This document shows, one piece after another, positions 36,744 through 45,831 of a DNA stretch of 64,000 nucleotides. Numbering within the stretch: position 1 is the stretch's first letter; each line of letters starts with the position of its first letter. Below the pieces are notes generated by a model. It did not search any database. It had not been told where the DNA came from and saw only the letters and a list, made by a program, of their open reading frames with translations. The stretch is from JABCYV01 sp963696025. Its GTDB lineage: Bacteria; Acidobacteriota; Terriglobia; Terriglobales; Acidobacteriaceae. The DNA lies in contig CAVOII010000014.1 of the NCBI GenBank assembly GCA_963696025.1, forward strand, positions 62,001 to 126,000, given 5' to 3'. The position numbers and the translations under genes are program-made.

Positions 36744-38255
36744 TCACACGGCCGCTCTGTTACGAATGTCCGTGAGAATTCCAACCAATTGCAGCACTTG
36801 TTCCGAGCCGAAGACCCCTTCCACGCCCTTGGGACTGAAATCTGTGAAAGGTGATTCGTACAACTGAGCTGGAGTCATCCAGCCACTTTGCGTCAGGTAG
36901 TCGATGATTAAATTGACGAATTGAATCTGGTTTGCAGCCAGCGTCTTGCCCGTAATAAAACCATCGAAGGCCCGTTTCGCTGCCTCCCGGTCTAAGCCAA
37001 CAATCGAGCGGACAAACAGTCCCAGACCACTGTCCGCGCGCACTTTGCCCAACTCAACCGTTGTCCCAATGCCCGCCTTGATCAGTATCTTCTCCAGAAC
37101 GTCCAAATCTTCTTTGGCCAGACGTTCATTGAAGCGCAGCTTATGGATGACAGGGTCGTTTTCATGGGTCCTGAGGAATTGCTGGGTTTTGTCGTGGAAG
37201 CGTTCCACATCATGGCCACCATCGAAGCCTGGCAAATCGATCACTTGCTCCTCACCCAAAGCATCGGTGAAGTCCGTGTAGATGGTTGGCCGCTTTGTTC
37301 TTTCGATAAACTTGACCAGGCTGCGCAGCCGCTTGCGGACGTCCTCCATCATCGCAGTCGTGATGTCCTGCCAGTATTCGTCCGTTTGTAATTCGATGAT
37401 CAGTTCCAATTCTGCTCGTACCATCGGGATGCTTGCCTTCTCTTCCAACGCTCCTGCAATCTCCCGAACGTCGGCGCTCCAGCGAGTGAACGACTTTTCG
37501 TGCCGCAGAAGCGCAAGTTGCAAGCGCAGCATCAAGAGGTCGAACTGCTTGGCGTCCTGATCATCGTCTACCAATTCCGACGGCAGGCCCGCCACATCGC
37601 TGACCAGCTCGTTTCTTTGCTCCACATCCAGCCTTTCCCACGCCGTGGCATCGGTATACTTCTCAACCAGCTTGCGTTTCGGCCGCACGATGAAGTTATT
37701 CACGTTCATCTGCTCAACTTCCTGGCGCAGCCGCTCGGCCACTTCTTTTCGCAATTCGTCCTTGCCTTCGGCATTGTTCCGTTTGTCCAGTTCGGCGATG
37801 AGTTCTACGCGACTCTCAAACAACTTCTTGCTCAACGACTCGTTCGCCGATCCGGCGACCGTATCGGGGTTCTGGCTGAAGAACTCCAGGTTTTGGCAGT
37901 AGTCGAAGATGTAGAAGCACTTCTTGTGCCGACCCAGGCCGAACAGATCGGGCCGGAGTCGTGTCCCCCGCCCAACCATCTGCCAGAATTTCGTTTTCGA
38001 TCGGACCATCTTGAAGAACACCAAGTTCGCAATCTCGGGGATGTCGATTCCGGTATCGAGCATGTCCACAGAGATGGCAATGTGTGGAGACTTTGTTTCC
38101 GCCGAGAACGCATCAATCAGGGACTGGGCGTACTCCACCTGGAAATCAATCACACGGGCGAAGCTGCCCTTGTACTGCGGATAGTCCTTGTCGAATCGGT
38201 CGGCGATGAACTGCGCATGGTCATGGTTCTTAACAAAAATGATCCAACAGGCCAC
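36744..38255 (-). pseudogene. hsdR: Type I restriction enzyme R subunit (EcoEI-like), C-terminal two-thirds
   Basis: 503 codons open from ~38255. It begins mid-domain at WIIFVKNHDHAQFIADRFDK, runs through helicase motifs V-VI (ISVDMLDTGIDIPEI; KFWQMVGRGTRLR) and the C-terminal region to FSPKGVEGVFGSEQVLQLVG ILTDIRNRAAV, the normal end of the family. The N-terminal nuclease (PD-(D/E)XK) and helicase motifs I-III are missing, and no hsdM or hsdS is present. The frame upstream is fused to unrelated sequence (38230-38497). Cannot act as a restriction motor. Confidence 0.85.
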
Positions 38256-38497
38256 CAGGTGATTGAGACTTGAGTTCGGCCAATTGAGTGCCGTCTTGTA
38301 GAACTGAGCGAACTACATCTACCCATGCTGGTTTGCGCGCTGCCGGAGGGAATACTATGAATTCGCCGTCGAGTGGAGGAGATAGGGGAAGCACGTCCCG
38401 ACCCTTTCTGGCAGTTCCTTCGAAGGTCTTTACCACGTCGGGTTTTATCAAATAAATGGTCAGGCCAACCTTGGGACCTTCAAGTTCCGTTACGGCG
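38230..38497 (-). pseudogene. N-terminal remnant of a second protein (TIGR04141/DUF6119-like), fused to the hsdR remnant
   Basis: The minus-strand frame, open from ~38497 with no ATG, reads VTELEGPKVGLTIYLIKPDV ... FEGTARKGRDVLPLSPP and ARKPAWVDVVRSVLQDGTQL AELKSQSPGGLL, then runs into hsdR sequence and stops (DHFC). LTIYLIKP..., KPAWV and SPGGLL recall the start of the sporadic TIGR04141 family (recognised from memory, unverified). The recombination joint is near 38245-38255. Dead fragment. Confidence 0.45.
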
Positions 38498-38874
38498 ATG
38501 GAGTTGACGCAAGTTCAACTGACATTACAAAGGGCGACTGGTGGGCGTTTAGGAAGTGGGCCGATAGTTCGGCGGAGGATCAAAAATCCGAGGCCGAATT
38601 TTGGCGTAAGTTCATCCGGACAAGCCGCAAACGACTTGCGCAATCCATAAACGTTATGTATCCGCGAGGCTATACGTGGAGCGAAGACCCACGGAATCTG
38701 ATTGAGAAGTTTCTTCCAGTGGCCGAATTGGTAAAGCTGCTTGAGACAGCCAACGATCAAGGCGAGGCTTTAACAGAGAGCGAATTGGACGGAATCAGCA
38801 GATTCCAAGAGTTGACCAAGGGAAAGTGGTTTGACATTACGAAGCCGGATTGGAGAACGGGGCAGCCTGATTAA
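38497..38874 (+). pseudogene. Partial hypothetical protein, start lost
   Basis: From ~38497 the frame reads TDITKGDWWAFRKWADSSAE ... FIRTSRKRLAQSINVMYPRG, then FLPVAELVKLLETANDQGEA and ends DWRTGQPD at 38874. Composition is strongly protein-like, but no start codon or ribosome site precedes it; ATG 38656 would give only 72 residues. It overlaps the minus-strand remnant at its 5' edge, so the 5' end is probably lost. No family recognised. Confidence 0.45.
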
Positions 38875-39013
38875 CTGTTGCGTTGCCGCCTAACGGAATC
38901 AGAGCTTAGGTTGGTTAGTATCTGCTGGGGCACCCTTTTGTGTTAGCGCTGCCAAAGAGATCAGAAGCCGGAGACACGCGCACCCACTGGATTCGCGCTG
39001 GAACGATTACGAG

Positions 39014-39616
39014 ATGCGAAAAGGGTTTACGAGAGAACCGCGAAGGGACGAGCCCGCGACGCCAGGCAAGAACTACATAACGCGGAGCGGGCTGCAGCGC
39101 CTCAAAGATGAGCACAGGTTTCTGCTCACCAGGGAACGCCCGGCCGTGACGGAGGTGGTGGCGTGGGCTGCCAGCAACGGCGATCGCAGTGAAAACGCCG
39201 ACTATCAGTACGGCAAGCGACGGCTGCGGCAGATCGATGGGCGGATTCGCTTTCTCACCAAGCGAATCGAAGCCGCGGAAGTGGTGGACCCGGAAGCTCC
39301 GAGAGCGGGGCAGGCGGCGACGAGGGCATTCTTCGGAGCGACCGTGCGCTATGCCAATGCCGCGGGAGCGGAGCGAGTGGTGAGCATCGTTGGCACCGAC
39401 GAGGTCGATCTCAACCGCAACCACATCAGTTGGGTGTCACCTCTGGGGCGCGCGTTGATGAAGTCGGCAGCGGGTGACAGCGTAGTCCTTCAATTGCCGG
39501 GCGGTACAGAATACCTGACCGTGCTGGAAGTGTGTTACGAGCGCATTTCTGTGGAACCGTTCCGTGAACCACCTGGATCCGAGGCCTCGGCAAAGAGACT
39601 CCCTCGCCGACGCTAA
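39014..39616 (+). CDS. greB: Transcription elongation factor GreB
   Basis: 200 residues. N-terminal coiled-coil hairpin (YITRSGLQRLKDEHRFLLTR ERPAVTEVVAWAASNGDRSE NADYQYGKRRLRQIDGRI) with the acidic tip residues and basic patch of GreB, then the FKBP-like C-terminal domain (FFGATVRYANAAGAERVVSI VGTDEVD ... ISWVSPLGRALM). It has an N-terminal extension of ~20 residues and a basic tail. It rescues backtracked RNA polymerase by stimulating transcript cleavage. Unusual as the last cargo gene of an integrative element, 166 nt before the right end. Confidence 0.92.
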   Translation: MRKGFTREPRRDEPATPGKNYITRSGLQRLKDEHRFLLTRERPAVTEVVAWAASNGDRSENADYQYGKRRLRQIDGRIRFLTKRIEAAEVVDPEAPRAGQAATRAFFGATVRYANAAGAERVVSIVGTDEVDLNRNHISWVSPLGRALMKSAAGDSVVLQLPGGTEYLTVLEVCYERISVEPFREPPGSEASAKRLPRRR

Positions 39617-39782
39617 TCCACCTGACGAAAAAGAGACGAAACGGCACAGGTGGTGAAGGAGCGACGACCGTAATAGCGCGCTATTCTCGCGACCTGCGAG
39701 CAGTGGAAAATCTTCCAAACCGACACATTTACTTACACATATTAACGCTTTATGCGATATAAGCGCTTTAATATCATAGCGA

Positions 39783-39812
39783 AACTGGCAGACGCACGGG
39801 ACTTAAAATCCC
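39783..39812 (+). repeat. Right attachment site (30-bp direct repeat)
   Basis: Identical to 33513-33542. Just outside on the element side is ATCATAGCGA, so the free circular element would carry ATAGCGA-repeat-ATAGGGC as attP. Confidence 0.92.
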
Positions 39813-39857
39813 GGCCCCGAAAGGAGCGTGACGGTTCGATTCCGTCCCCGGGCACCA
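39783..39857 (+). tRNA. 3' half of the disrupted tRNA-Leu(UAA) gene
   Basis: Contains anticodon stem-loop, variable arm (GGCCCCGAAAGGAGCGTG), T-arm GACGGTTCGATTCCGTC and acceptor strand CCCGGGC with encoded ACCA. The 13 bases of the 5' acceptor strand and beginning of the D-arm are missing here and lie at 33500-33512. Confidence 0.9.
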
Positions 39858-40436
39858 GCCGACTACGGTCTGTCATGAACTCTTGTGGCCTTCAGCAATA
39901 GCCAGAATGGCTGCTACGCTTGCGAAGATGCTGCGCCTCTTCAATTCGTCCCAACTCTCCTGAAAGAGTCACAATTTTAGGGCGCTAGTCACGTTGAACT
40001 GTCATTACGTTGGTGTCATTTCCTTTATGCGACTTGCATTCGTCCTTGAGCCTTGCCTCAGTCTTAGGACACTTTGGGCTCATGCAGTCACGATTACTAT
40101 GGAGATTTCACGAACTAAGATTTTCGCTAGCTCGCTCCTCTTCCCTGTGGCTTCGGGTTCGAGTCGCCGCATGCATCTCGTCTCGCCAGACCAATCGGTC
40201 TTGGACCACCTTCGGCCCCGCGCAAGATCCGCCACTTCGACCGCGATGCGCCCCCTCGCTCGACACGCTAAAAATCAAGCCAGTTGCGGCTCTTGCCGGA
40301 CTAGTTCGATAGGCGTAGCAGCGCTGGGTAATTTGTAAACACTCCGCTACGCGTTAAAGTCCTCGCCACGGTGGCTGATGAACCTCCTCCCAAGCCCGAA
40401 GCTGGGGAACGTTCAAATCTCTTTTAAGAGGGTGTC
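39858..40436. other. Intergenic, no gene recognised
   Basis: Downstream of the tRNA half gene. Open frames (39994-40338) have no protein-like features. A GAGGGTGTC element near 40428 may be the ribosome site of the next gene. Confidence 0.4.
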
Positions 40437-43400
40437 GTGTTGACCTGGCGTCGAAATCATCTGCTGCGTCTATTCTTGGTTCTGGCTTGCGGGCTGGTCT
40501 CCTTGGGCACATCGGCGTCTGCCGCGGTTTCCGTAACCGTGGCACCGGCTTCGGTTTCACTTGCGCCCGGCACCAGGCAGCAGCAGTTCACGGCCCAGGT
40601 TATCGGCAGCGTGAATACCGCGGTCACCTGGAGCCTATCGGGCGGTGGCTGCGGCGGCAGTGCTTGCGGCGTAATTACAGCAACTGGTCTGTACACCGCG
40701 CCCACCTCAATCCCGATTCCCAACATCATTACGGTGACCGCAACCTCTCAAGCAGATTCCAGCAAGTCTGCTTCTGCCCAAGTCACATTGCTCACAGCCA
40801 TCGAAATCTCTATTTCCCCGACTAGCAAACAGCTGAATACAGGCGCGCAGCAACAGTTCACCGCCACGGTGACGGGATCGAACGCCTTTGGAGTCAATTG
40901 GAGTCTTTCTGGAGCTGGCTGCACCGGATCGGCATGCGGCGCGATCGATGGAACGGGCCTATACACCGCGCCGGCCACGGTTCCAACTCCACCCACGATC
41001 ACAGTGACCGCAACCGCGCAGGCGGATGTGACCAAGTCAGCTTCCGCCACAGTGACTGTATTGTCTCCAATCGCAGTCTCGGTGTCTCCCAGCACAGCAA
41101 GGGTGGTAACTGACGCCACAAAGCAATTCACCGCCACAGTGACCGGGACGGCCAACACGGCTGTGAGTTGGGGTGTTTCCGGAGCGGGCTGCAGCGGAGC
41201 CACCTGCGGCACAATCAGCAGCGCGGGGCTTTACACCGCGCCACCATCGGTGCCAAAGCCGGCCATCGTGGCTGTGACGGCGACTTCACAAGCGGACGCG
41301 ACCAAATCAGCGACAGCCACAGTAACTATAGTGCTGGCGGTCGCAGTTACAGTCTCGCCCTCCTCAGCCAACGTGACGGCGGGAGCGCAGCAGCAGTTCA
41401 CCGCTACCGTGACGGGAACCGTCAACAAGGCCGTGACCTGGAGCCTCTCTGGAGCGGGCTGCAGCGGAGCCGCCTGCGGCACAATCACCAGCGCGGGCCT
41501 CTACACCGCGCCCACGACAATACCGAGCCCGGCGACTGTGACAGTAACCGCTACTTCGAAGGCAAATGCGACGAAGTCGGCTATAGCCAGTGTGACCGTC
41601 GTCAGCGGAGTGGCGATCTCAGTGGCGCCCACTTCGGCGAAGCTAGTGATTGGCGCCCAGCAGCAGTTCACTGCTACCGTGACCGGAACCGTCAACACAG
41701 CCGTGACCTGGACGATATCCGGAGCCGGCTGTAGCGGATCAACCTGTGGCACGATCACCAGCGCAGGCCTATATACCGCGCCCTCTGCAGTACCGAACCC
41801 AGCCACCGTTACGGTGACCGCGACCTCGCAAGCGGACGTCAGCAAATCAGCTTCGGCCGCAGTAACGATATTGCCTCCAGTGGCAGTCTCAGTGTCTCCA
41901 TCTTCAGCGAAGGTGATCACCGGCGCCAAGCAGCAGTTCACTGCCACCGTGACGGGCACGGCGAACACGGCCGTGACCTGGAGCCTCTCCGGTTGCAGCG
42001 GAGCGGGATGCGGCACGATCACCGCCGCGGGTCTCTACACCGCTCCAAGCGCAGTTCCGACCCCTCCTACAGTCACAGTAACCGCGACTTCACAGGCCGA
42101 TGCAAGCAAGTCTGCTTCGGCGACCGTAACGGTATTGCCTCCGGTCGCAGTCTCGGTGTCACCGGCCTCGGCGGGAGTGGTGACCGGCGGGAAGCAGCAG
42201 TTCATCGCCAGTGTAACTGGGACCGTGAACACGGCAGTGAAGTGGAGTCTTTCCGGAGCGGGTTGCAGCGGAGCGACTTGCGGCGCGATAAGCGTAGCCG
42301 GGCTCTATACGGCGCCCAGCGCAGTTCCGAATCCCCCCACCGTCATCGTAACCGCGACCTCCCAAGCCGACCCCTCCAAGTCGGCGACGGCAACAGTAAC
42401 AGTTGAGGCTCGAGGTCTGATTAGCGTGCTGCCCAGTAGCGCGCTGGTGACAGCCGGAGGACAACAGCAGTTCAGCGCCCAGAACGGCGCGGCTTCGACC
42501 CTCTCTGATTCTTCGGCGCTAGCCGTGACCTGGAAGCTCACGGGAGCAGGCTGCGTCGGCAGCAAGTGCGGAGTAATCACCAGCACAGGCCTGTTCACCG
42601 CTCCCGCGGTGCCGCCCGTACCGGCAACGATCCAGGTGATTGCCACCTCCGGCGCGAAGTCCGGTTCCGCGACTGTTACCATTGTTCTGTCGAGCCAAAG
42701 CAAACTGCTTGGCCAGTACGCGTTCTTGTTCCGAGGGTTCGACGGCTCGGGAGTTTATCAAGCCGCCGGAAGCTTCACCGCTGACGGAAATGGGGACATT
42801 CTGAATGGCGTCGAAGACATTAACCGTCTTTCGGGCCCGACCACAAACCTACCCTTTACCGGAAGCTACACCGTCGGAGTGGACAACCGCGGAACGTTGA
42901 CGATAACTACTGCGAGTGGAAGCTTCACATTTACGTTTGCCTTGAGCCCAACCGGTGACCGGGCACGATTTATTGAATTCGACAACACCGGAATTCGAGG
43001 TTCGGGCGTCATCAAAGCACAAACTCTGTTGAACTTTTCTGATTCCTCGTTTAACGGCAGCTATGCGCTGAGTTTGAGTGGTGCGGATTTTGCCGGTGGC
43101 CGAATTGCGGCCCTGGGCGCGATCTTCGCCGACGGGTCCGGCACTATCGCTGGAAGCACTCTGGACACAAACGATGATGGCAGTGCTTTGCCTCCGGTAA
43201 ACAATTTCCCCGGGACGTACACCGTTGCATCAAATGGACGCGGTAGTGCCAGCCTGAACGTCCCCATATTGGGAGGAGCCACTTTCCACTTCAGCGTTTA
43301 TGTGGTCTCGCCCCACGAGGCTTTCTGGCTCTCGACCGACCCGATCGGCGCCGCGAGTCCGATGTTCAGTGGCGAAGCCTTGCAGCAATCAGGTTCGCCG

Positions 43401-44087
43401 TTCAGCGCCGCGTCCTTCCAGGGCTTGTCGATCTTTACGCAGAGCGGGCTTGCCAACGGGTCTCCGTACGTTGCTGTCGGCCAGTTGTCCTTCGATGGGC
43501 AAGGCGCTATTGGGGGGCAGTTTGACGAAAATAACGGAGGCGCCATCACCACTAGCGCGTTATTGGGCGGCAGCTACACTACCCAATCCAACGGGCGGAC
43601 GTTGCTGAATCTGGTCAATGTCAAGACGCAGGGGGTCACCAGCTTTGTGGCCTACCTGATCGCACCGAATGCAGCCTTCCTGTTGAGCATGGAACCTGCA
43701 GTGAGAATCGGCGCCCTCCGGCCCCAGCTCGTGGCGCCACTTTTCACCAACAGCGTCGCGGCCGGTACGTTTACATTTGCTTCAGAGGCCGTCGCGAATT
43801 TAACTGCGCCTTTGTCCACTGGCGTGAGTACCCTGAGTGGAACTGGCGGCGAAGCAATATGGATGGGGGCGGAGGACTCGAACCAGACGTCCGGCCTCAG
43901 CCCGAATTTGAAGATGGCTGGAACGTATACGGTTTCGTCAGTCTCAAACAATGGAAGAGGGGTGGCCAACCTAACTTCACCAGGACCACAAATGATAGCG
44001 TTCTGGATGGTTTCGTTCTCCGAGTTTGTTGGCGTCGATATAGATACGGGGGATGCGGAGCCAACTGTTTTGATATTTGAGCAGTAG
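40437..44087 (+). CDS. Giant secreted Ig-like repeat protein
   Basis: 1216 residues from GTG 40437 (TTG 40440 possible). Signal peptide (LLRLFLVLACGLVSLGTSAS A), then eight ~88-residue Ig-like (Big-type) repeats to ~residue 750, each with xVSVSPSSA, QQQFTATVTGT, VTWSLSGAGCSGxxCGTI, GLYTAPxxVPxPxxVTVTAT SQAD and KSASATVTV. Each repeat holds one close Cys pair. The C-terminal ~460 residues contain about four beta-rich modules starting GQYAFLFRGFDGSG, GSYALSLSGADFAG, or similar, with FTADGNGDI and GTYTVASNGRG motifs. Probably a cell-surface structural or adhesive protein; no enzyme domain. Confidence 0.88.
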   Translation: MLTWRRNHLLRLFLVLACGLVSLGTSASAAVSVTVAPASVSLAPGTRQQQFTAQVIGSVNTAVTWSLSGGGCGGSACGVITATGLYTAPTSIPIPNIITVTATSQADSSKSASAQVTLLTAIEISISPTSKQLNTGAQQQFTATVTGSNAFGVNWSLSGAGCTGSACGAIDGTGLYTAPATVPTPPTITVTATAQADVTKSASATVTVLSPIAVSVSPSTARVVTDATKQFTATVTGTANTAVSWGVSGAGCSGATCGTISSAGLYTAPPSVPKPAIVAVTATSQADATKSATATVTIVLAVAVTVSPSSANVTAGAQQQFTATVTGTVNKAVTWSLSGAGCSGAACGTITSAGLYTAPTTIPSPATVTVTATSKANATKSAIASVTVVSGVAISVAPTSAKLVIGAQQQFTATVTGTVNTAVTWTISGAGCSGSTCGTITSAGLYTAPSAVPNPATVTVTATSQADVSKSASAAVTILPPVAVSVSPSSAKVITGAKQQFTATVTGTANTAVTWSLSGCSGAGCGTITAAGLYTAPSAVPTPPTVTVTATSQADASKSASATVTVLPPVAVSVSPASAGVVTGGKQQFIASVTGTVNTAVKWSLSGAGCSGATCGAISVAGLYTAPSAVPNPPTVIVTATSQADPSKSATATVTVEARGLISVLPSSALVTAGGQQQFSAQNGAASTLSDSSALAVTWKLTGAGCVGSKCGVITSTGLFTAPAVPPVPATIQVIATSGAKSGSATVTIVLSSQSKLLGQYAFLFRGFDGSGVYQAAGSFTADGNGDILNGVEDINRLSGPTTNLPFTGSYTVGVDNRGTLTITTASGSFTFTFALSPTGDRARFIEFDNTGIRGSGVIKAQTLLNFSDSSFNGSYALSLSGADFAGGRIAALGAIFADGSGTIAGSTLDTNDDGSALPPVNNFPGTYTVASNGRGSASLNVPILGGATFHFSVYVVSPHEAFWLSTDPIGAASPMFSGEALQQSGSPFSAASFQGLSIFTQSGLANGSPYVAVGQLSFDGQGAIGGQFDENNGGAITTSALLGGSYTTQSNGRTLLNLVNVKTQGVTSFVAYLIAPNAAFLLSMEPAVRIGALRPQLVAPLFTNSVAAGTFTFASEAVANLTAPLSTGVSTLSGTGGEAIWMGAEDSNQTSGLSPNLKMAGTYTVSSVSNNGRGVANLTSPGPQMIAFWMVSFSEFVGVDIDTGDAEPTVLIFEQ
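40528..42685 (+). repeat. Eight tandem Ig-domain repeats of about 270 bp
   Basis: In-frame repeats with high DNA similarity, for example GGCCTCTACACCGCGCCC and AGCAGCAGTTCACCGC recur. Repeat 8 is the most diverged, with an ~11-residue insert (GAASTLSDSSA). Confidence 0.85.
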
Positions 44088-44095
44088 CGGTGAGC

Positions 44096-45232
44096 TCAGA
44101 TTGATACGGGATGAGTCGCTTCATTGTTAGTTCCGCGCTGCCGGCGCAGTTCGATCAGGAAGGCCTCGGTGGTGAGTTCGGCCTTTCTGCGGAAAAGCTG
44201 GAGTAAGGGATCGTCCCGGTCCTCAATGCCCGTACCGTGCGCTGGCTCCCCAACATCCAGCCCCTCAGGTTCCACCAAAAGATCAGGAAGAACTCCGTTG
44301 CTTTCGGTTAGAGCCTGGATGAATTTGCCTACGTGTTCGCGTTGCTGTGTGGTCTTCTGCGTGAACTCCACTCCCATGCCGACCTCGGGATGCATCACGC
44401 GCACCACACCTTCGGCTTGAGCCTGAACCTTCCCGACCCGCATGGATAGGACGATTCGGGTGCGCACGGGAAAGGGCGTAATTACCTCCAGATAACACCC
44501 GCCCAGGCTGAGATCCGTGAGCTTGCAAACCAGGGGCGGGTCATCCGGCTCGGCTTCGGGAGAATGGCTCTTGATCCATGCCTTGAGCTGGTCGCGGGCC
44601 TCTGGAGTAAGATCCACGAAGCGAATACCCGTCTGCCGTCCCGTATTCTCCCAGGCCACCTCACCCGTGCAATGGATGGTGTCTTCTGTCCCGGGTAGAG
44701 CGAATTGTACCGTCATCGCACCCTGTTTCTTAGGACGCTGAGAGGATTGAATGGCCATGCCTCCTTCGCCCAGGTCGGATGTGACCGTGCGCTGTTGCCC
44801 CGCGCCATCATTCAACACCAAAATCACCGGCATTTCGATGGCAACACGAATATTGCGACGGCGTTCCCGTTTCATCAAGGCGCGAGCCGCCCTGAAACTG
44901 GCCTTGGCGCGTTCCGCGGAAAGGGGTTTGTAAAGAACAAAATGGGCGCCCAGATCGAAAGCACTGCGCAGGGCTTTCTTTCCATCAATAACGGCTACGG
45001 CCACGGCGCGCTTATTACAGGGGGCGGTGCGAGCGCTCTTGAGCACCTGGGAAGCGGCTTGCTCGTCGGTGCAGTCTACGATCACTGCCTCATATCTCTG
45101 ACGCGTCAGTTTGCGGATGGCGGAGTCGGCATCCGGAGACTGGTCGATGCCGATGTCGAGGTCGCTGAGCACGCGCCGCAAGACGCGCACGATCTTCTCA
45201 TCGGAACAGAGAACTAATGATTGCAAACTCAT
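44096..45232 (-). CDS. Receiver-like domain fused to two PilZ domains
   Basis: 378 residues from ATG 45232 (SLQSLVLCSDEKIVRVLRRV); the frame extends 8 codons further. Residues ~1-120 are receiver-like, with Asp in AVIVDCTDE and Lys in VLYKPLS. Two PilZ barrels follow: RRRNIRVAIEMPVIL ... TSDLGEGGMAI (RxxxR and LGEGG present) and a second with CKLTDLSLGGCYLEV and GVEF. Likely links phosphorylation or protein signals to c-di-GMP. Monocistronic, converging on the Ig-repeat gene. Confidence 0.85.
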   Translation of the reverse strand: MSLQSLVLCSDEKIVRVLRRVLSDLDIGIDQSPDADSAIRKLTRQRYEAVIVDCTDEQAASQVLKSARTAPCNKRAVAVAVIDGKKALRSAFDLGAHFVLYKPLSAERAKASFRAARALMKRERRRNIRVAIEMPVILVLNDGAGQQRTVTSDLGEGGMAIQSSQRPKKQGAMTVQFALPGTEDTIHCTGEVAWENTGRQTGIRFVDLTPEARDQLKAWIKSHSPEAEPDDPPLVCKLTDLSLGGCYLEVITPFPVRTRIVLSMRVGKVQAQAEGVVRVMHPEVGMGVEFTQKTTQQREHVGKFIQALTESNGVLPDLLVEPEGLDVGEPAHGTGIEDRDDPLLQLFRRKAELTTEAFLIELRRQRGTNNEATHPVSI

Positions 45233-45273
45233 AGAGCATCTTCGCAGCCCAGACAAGGTATCGTGGACGAGTC

Positions 45274-45429
45274 TCAGCCGCGGCTGACGGTTTCCTCGCT
45301 GTGTTCTTCGCCCAGCAAATGGGCCACGCTGCGCAGTTGTTCAGCGGCGTTCTGTAGGGCTTCGATCTGCTTGCCCAGTTGGGCCTGTTCGGCTTGCTTC
45401 TTCCGCAGCACTTCGTGGATGTCCCTCAC
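45274..45429 (-). CDS. Small coiled-coil protein
   Basis: 51 residues from GTG 45429, which has AAAGGAGG 7 nt upstream; this ribosome site argues against the longer frame to 45477. Sequence RDIHEVLRKKQAEQAQLGKQ IEALQNAAEQLRSVAHLLGE EHSEETVSRG: leucine/alanine heptads. Soluble. Similar short proteins accompany regulator genes in Acidobacteriota (recalled). Function unknown; lies just upstream of the receiver-PilZ gene on the same strand, so probably co-transcribed. Confidence 0.6.
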   Translation of the reverse strand: MRDIHEVLRKKQAEQAQLGKQIEALQNAAEQLRSVAHLLGEEHSEETVSRG

Positions 45430-45831
45430 TGTTAGGCCTCCTTTACGCACTCTAGGTACGCGCTTCCGGCCAGTCAATCCATCGGCAAGGTATTGAGATT
45501 ACGGCGGTAACCTACGCAACCCCAAACCGCCAATCCTCAGAACGGACTTGGCATGGTAGCTCTGGGGGAAGGAGATGAAGATACCAGTAAGGCATTATTT
45601 TTCTTAGACATGTGTCCAGAAAGACGACACAAAGGGTCAGAATATCATTGACATGGAAGAAAAACGCTATTAGAATCATTAGCTTCCAGCTACTGAGAGG
45701 TCGGTGCCCGGGCCTGATCATGTATGTGCGCGGAAAAGAAACAAGCAGTGAATCTCTGCCGATCGTAGAGGAATCTAAGTGGCAGATCACTCTTAAAGGT
45801 AGCTTTATTACGAGGACGAGGCGCAATTTTC
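45430..45831. other. Intergenic, no gene recognised
   Basis: AT-richer than its surroundings. It separates divergent genes and probably carries both promoters. The open frames on each strand are not protein-like. Confidence 0.4.

Larger units (their letters stand above)
33513..39812. mobile_element. 6.3-kb integrative element splitting tRNA-Leu(UAA) and carrying a replacement tRNA
   Basis: Bounded by 30-bp direct repeats at 33513-33542 and 39783-39812 lying inside a tRNA-Leu gene. Order: integrase, intron-bearing tRNA-Leu(UAA), Fic protein, remnants of a type I restriction R subunit and another protein, a partial hypothetical gene and GreB. Most tRNA-targeting elements restore the tRNA because attP carries its missing 3' end; here neither junction does. 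The element's own tRNA-Leu(UAA) has different arms, so it is not a duplicate of the target. No replication or conjugation genes are seen; it is probably decayed or a satellite. Confidence 0.87.

Noticed and set aside
37500..38273. Plus-strand 257-codon open frame
   Set aside because: Antisense of the hsdR remnant, whose helicase motifs on the minus strand are unmistakable.
40748..42703. Several minus-strand open frames of 85-173 codons
   Set aside because: Shadows of the Ig-repeat gene; they repeat with the same period and have no start signals.
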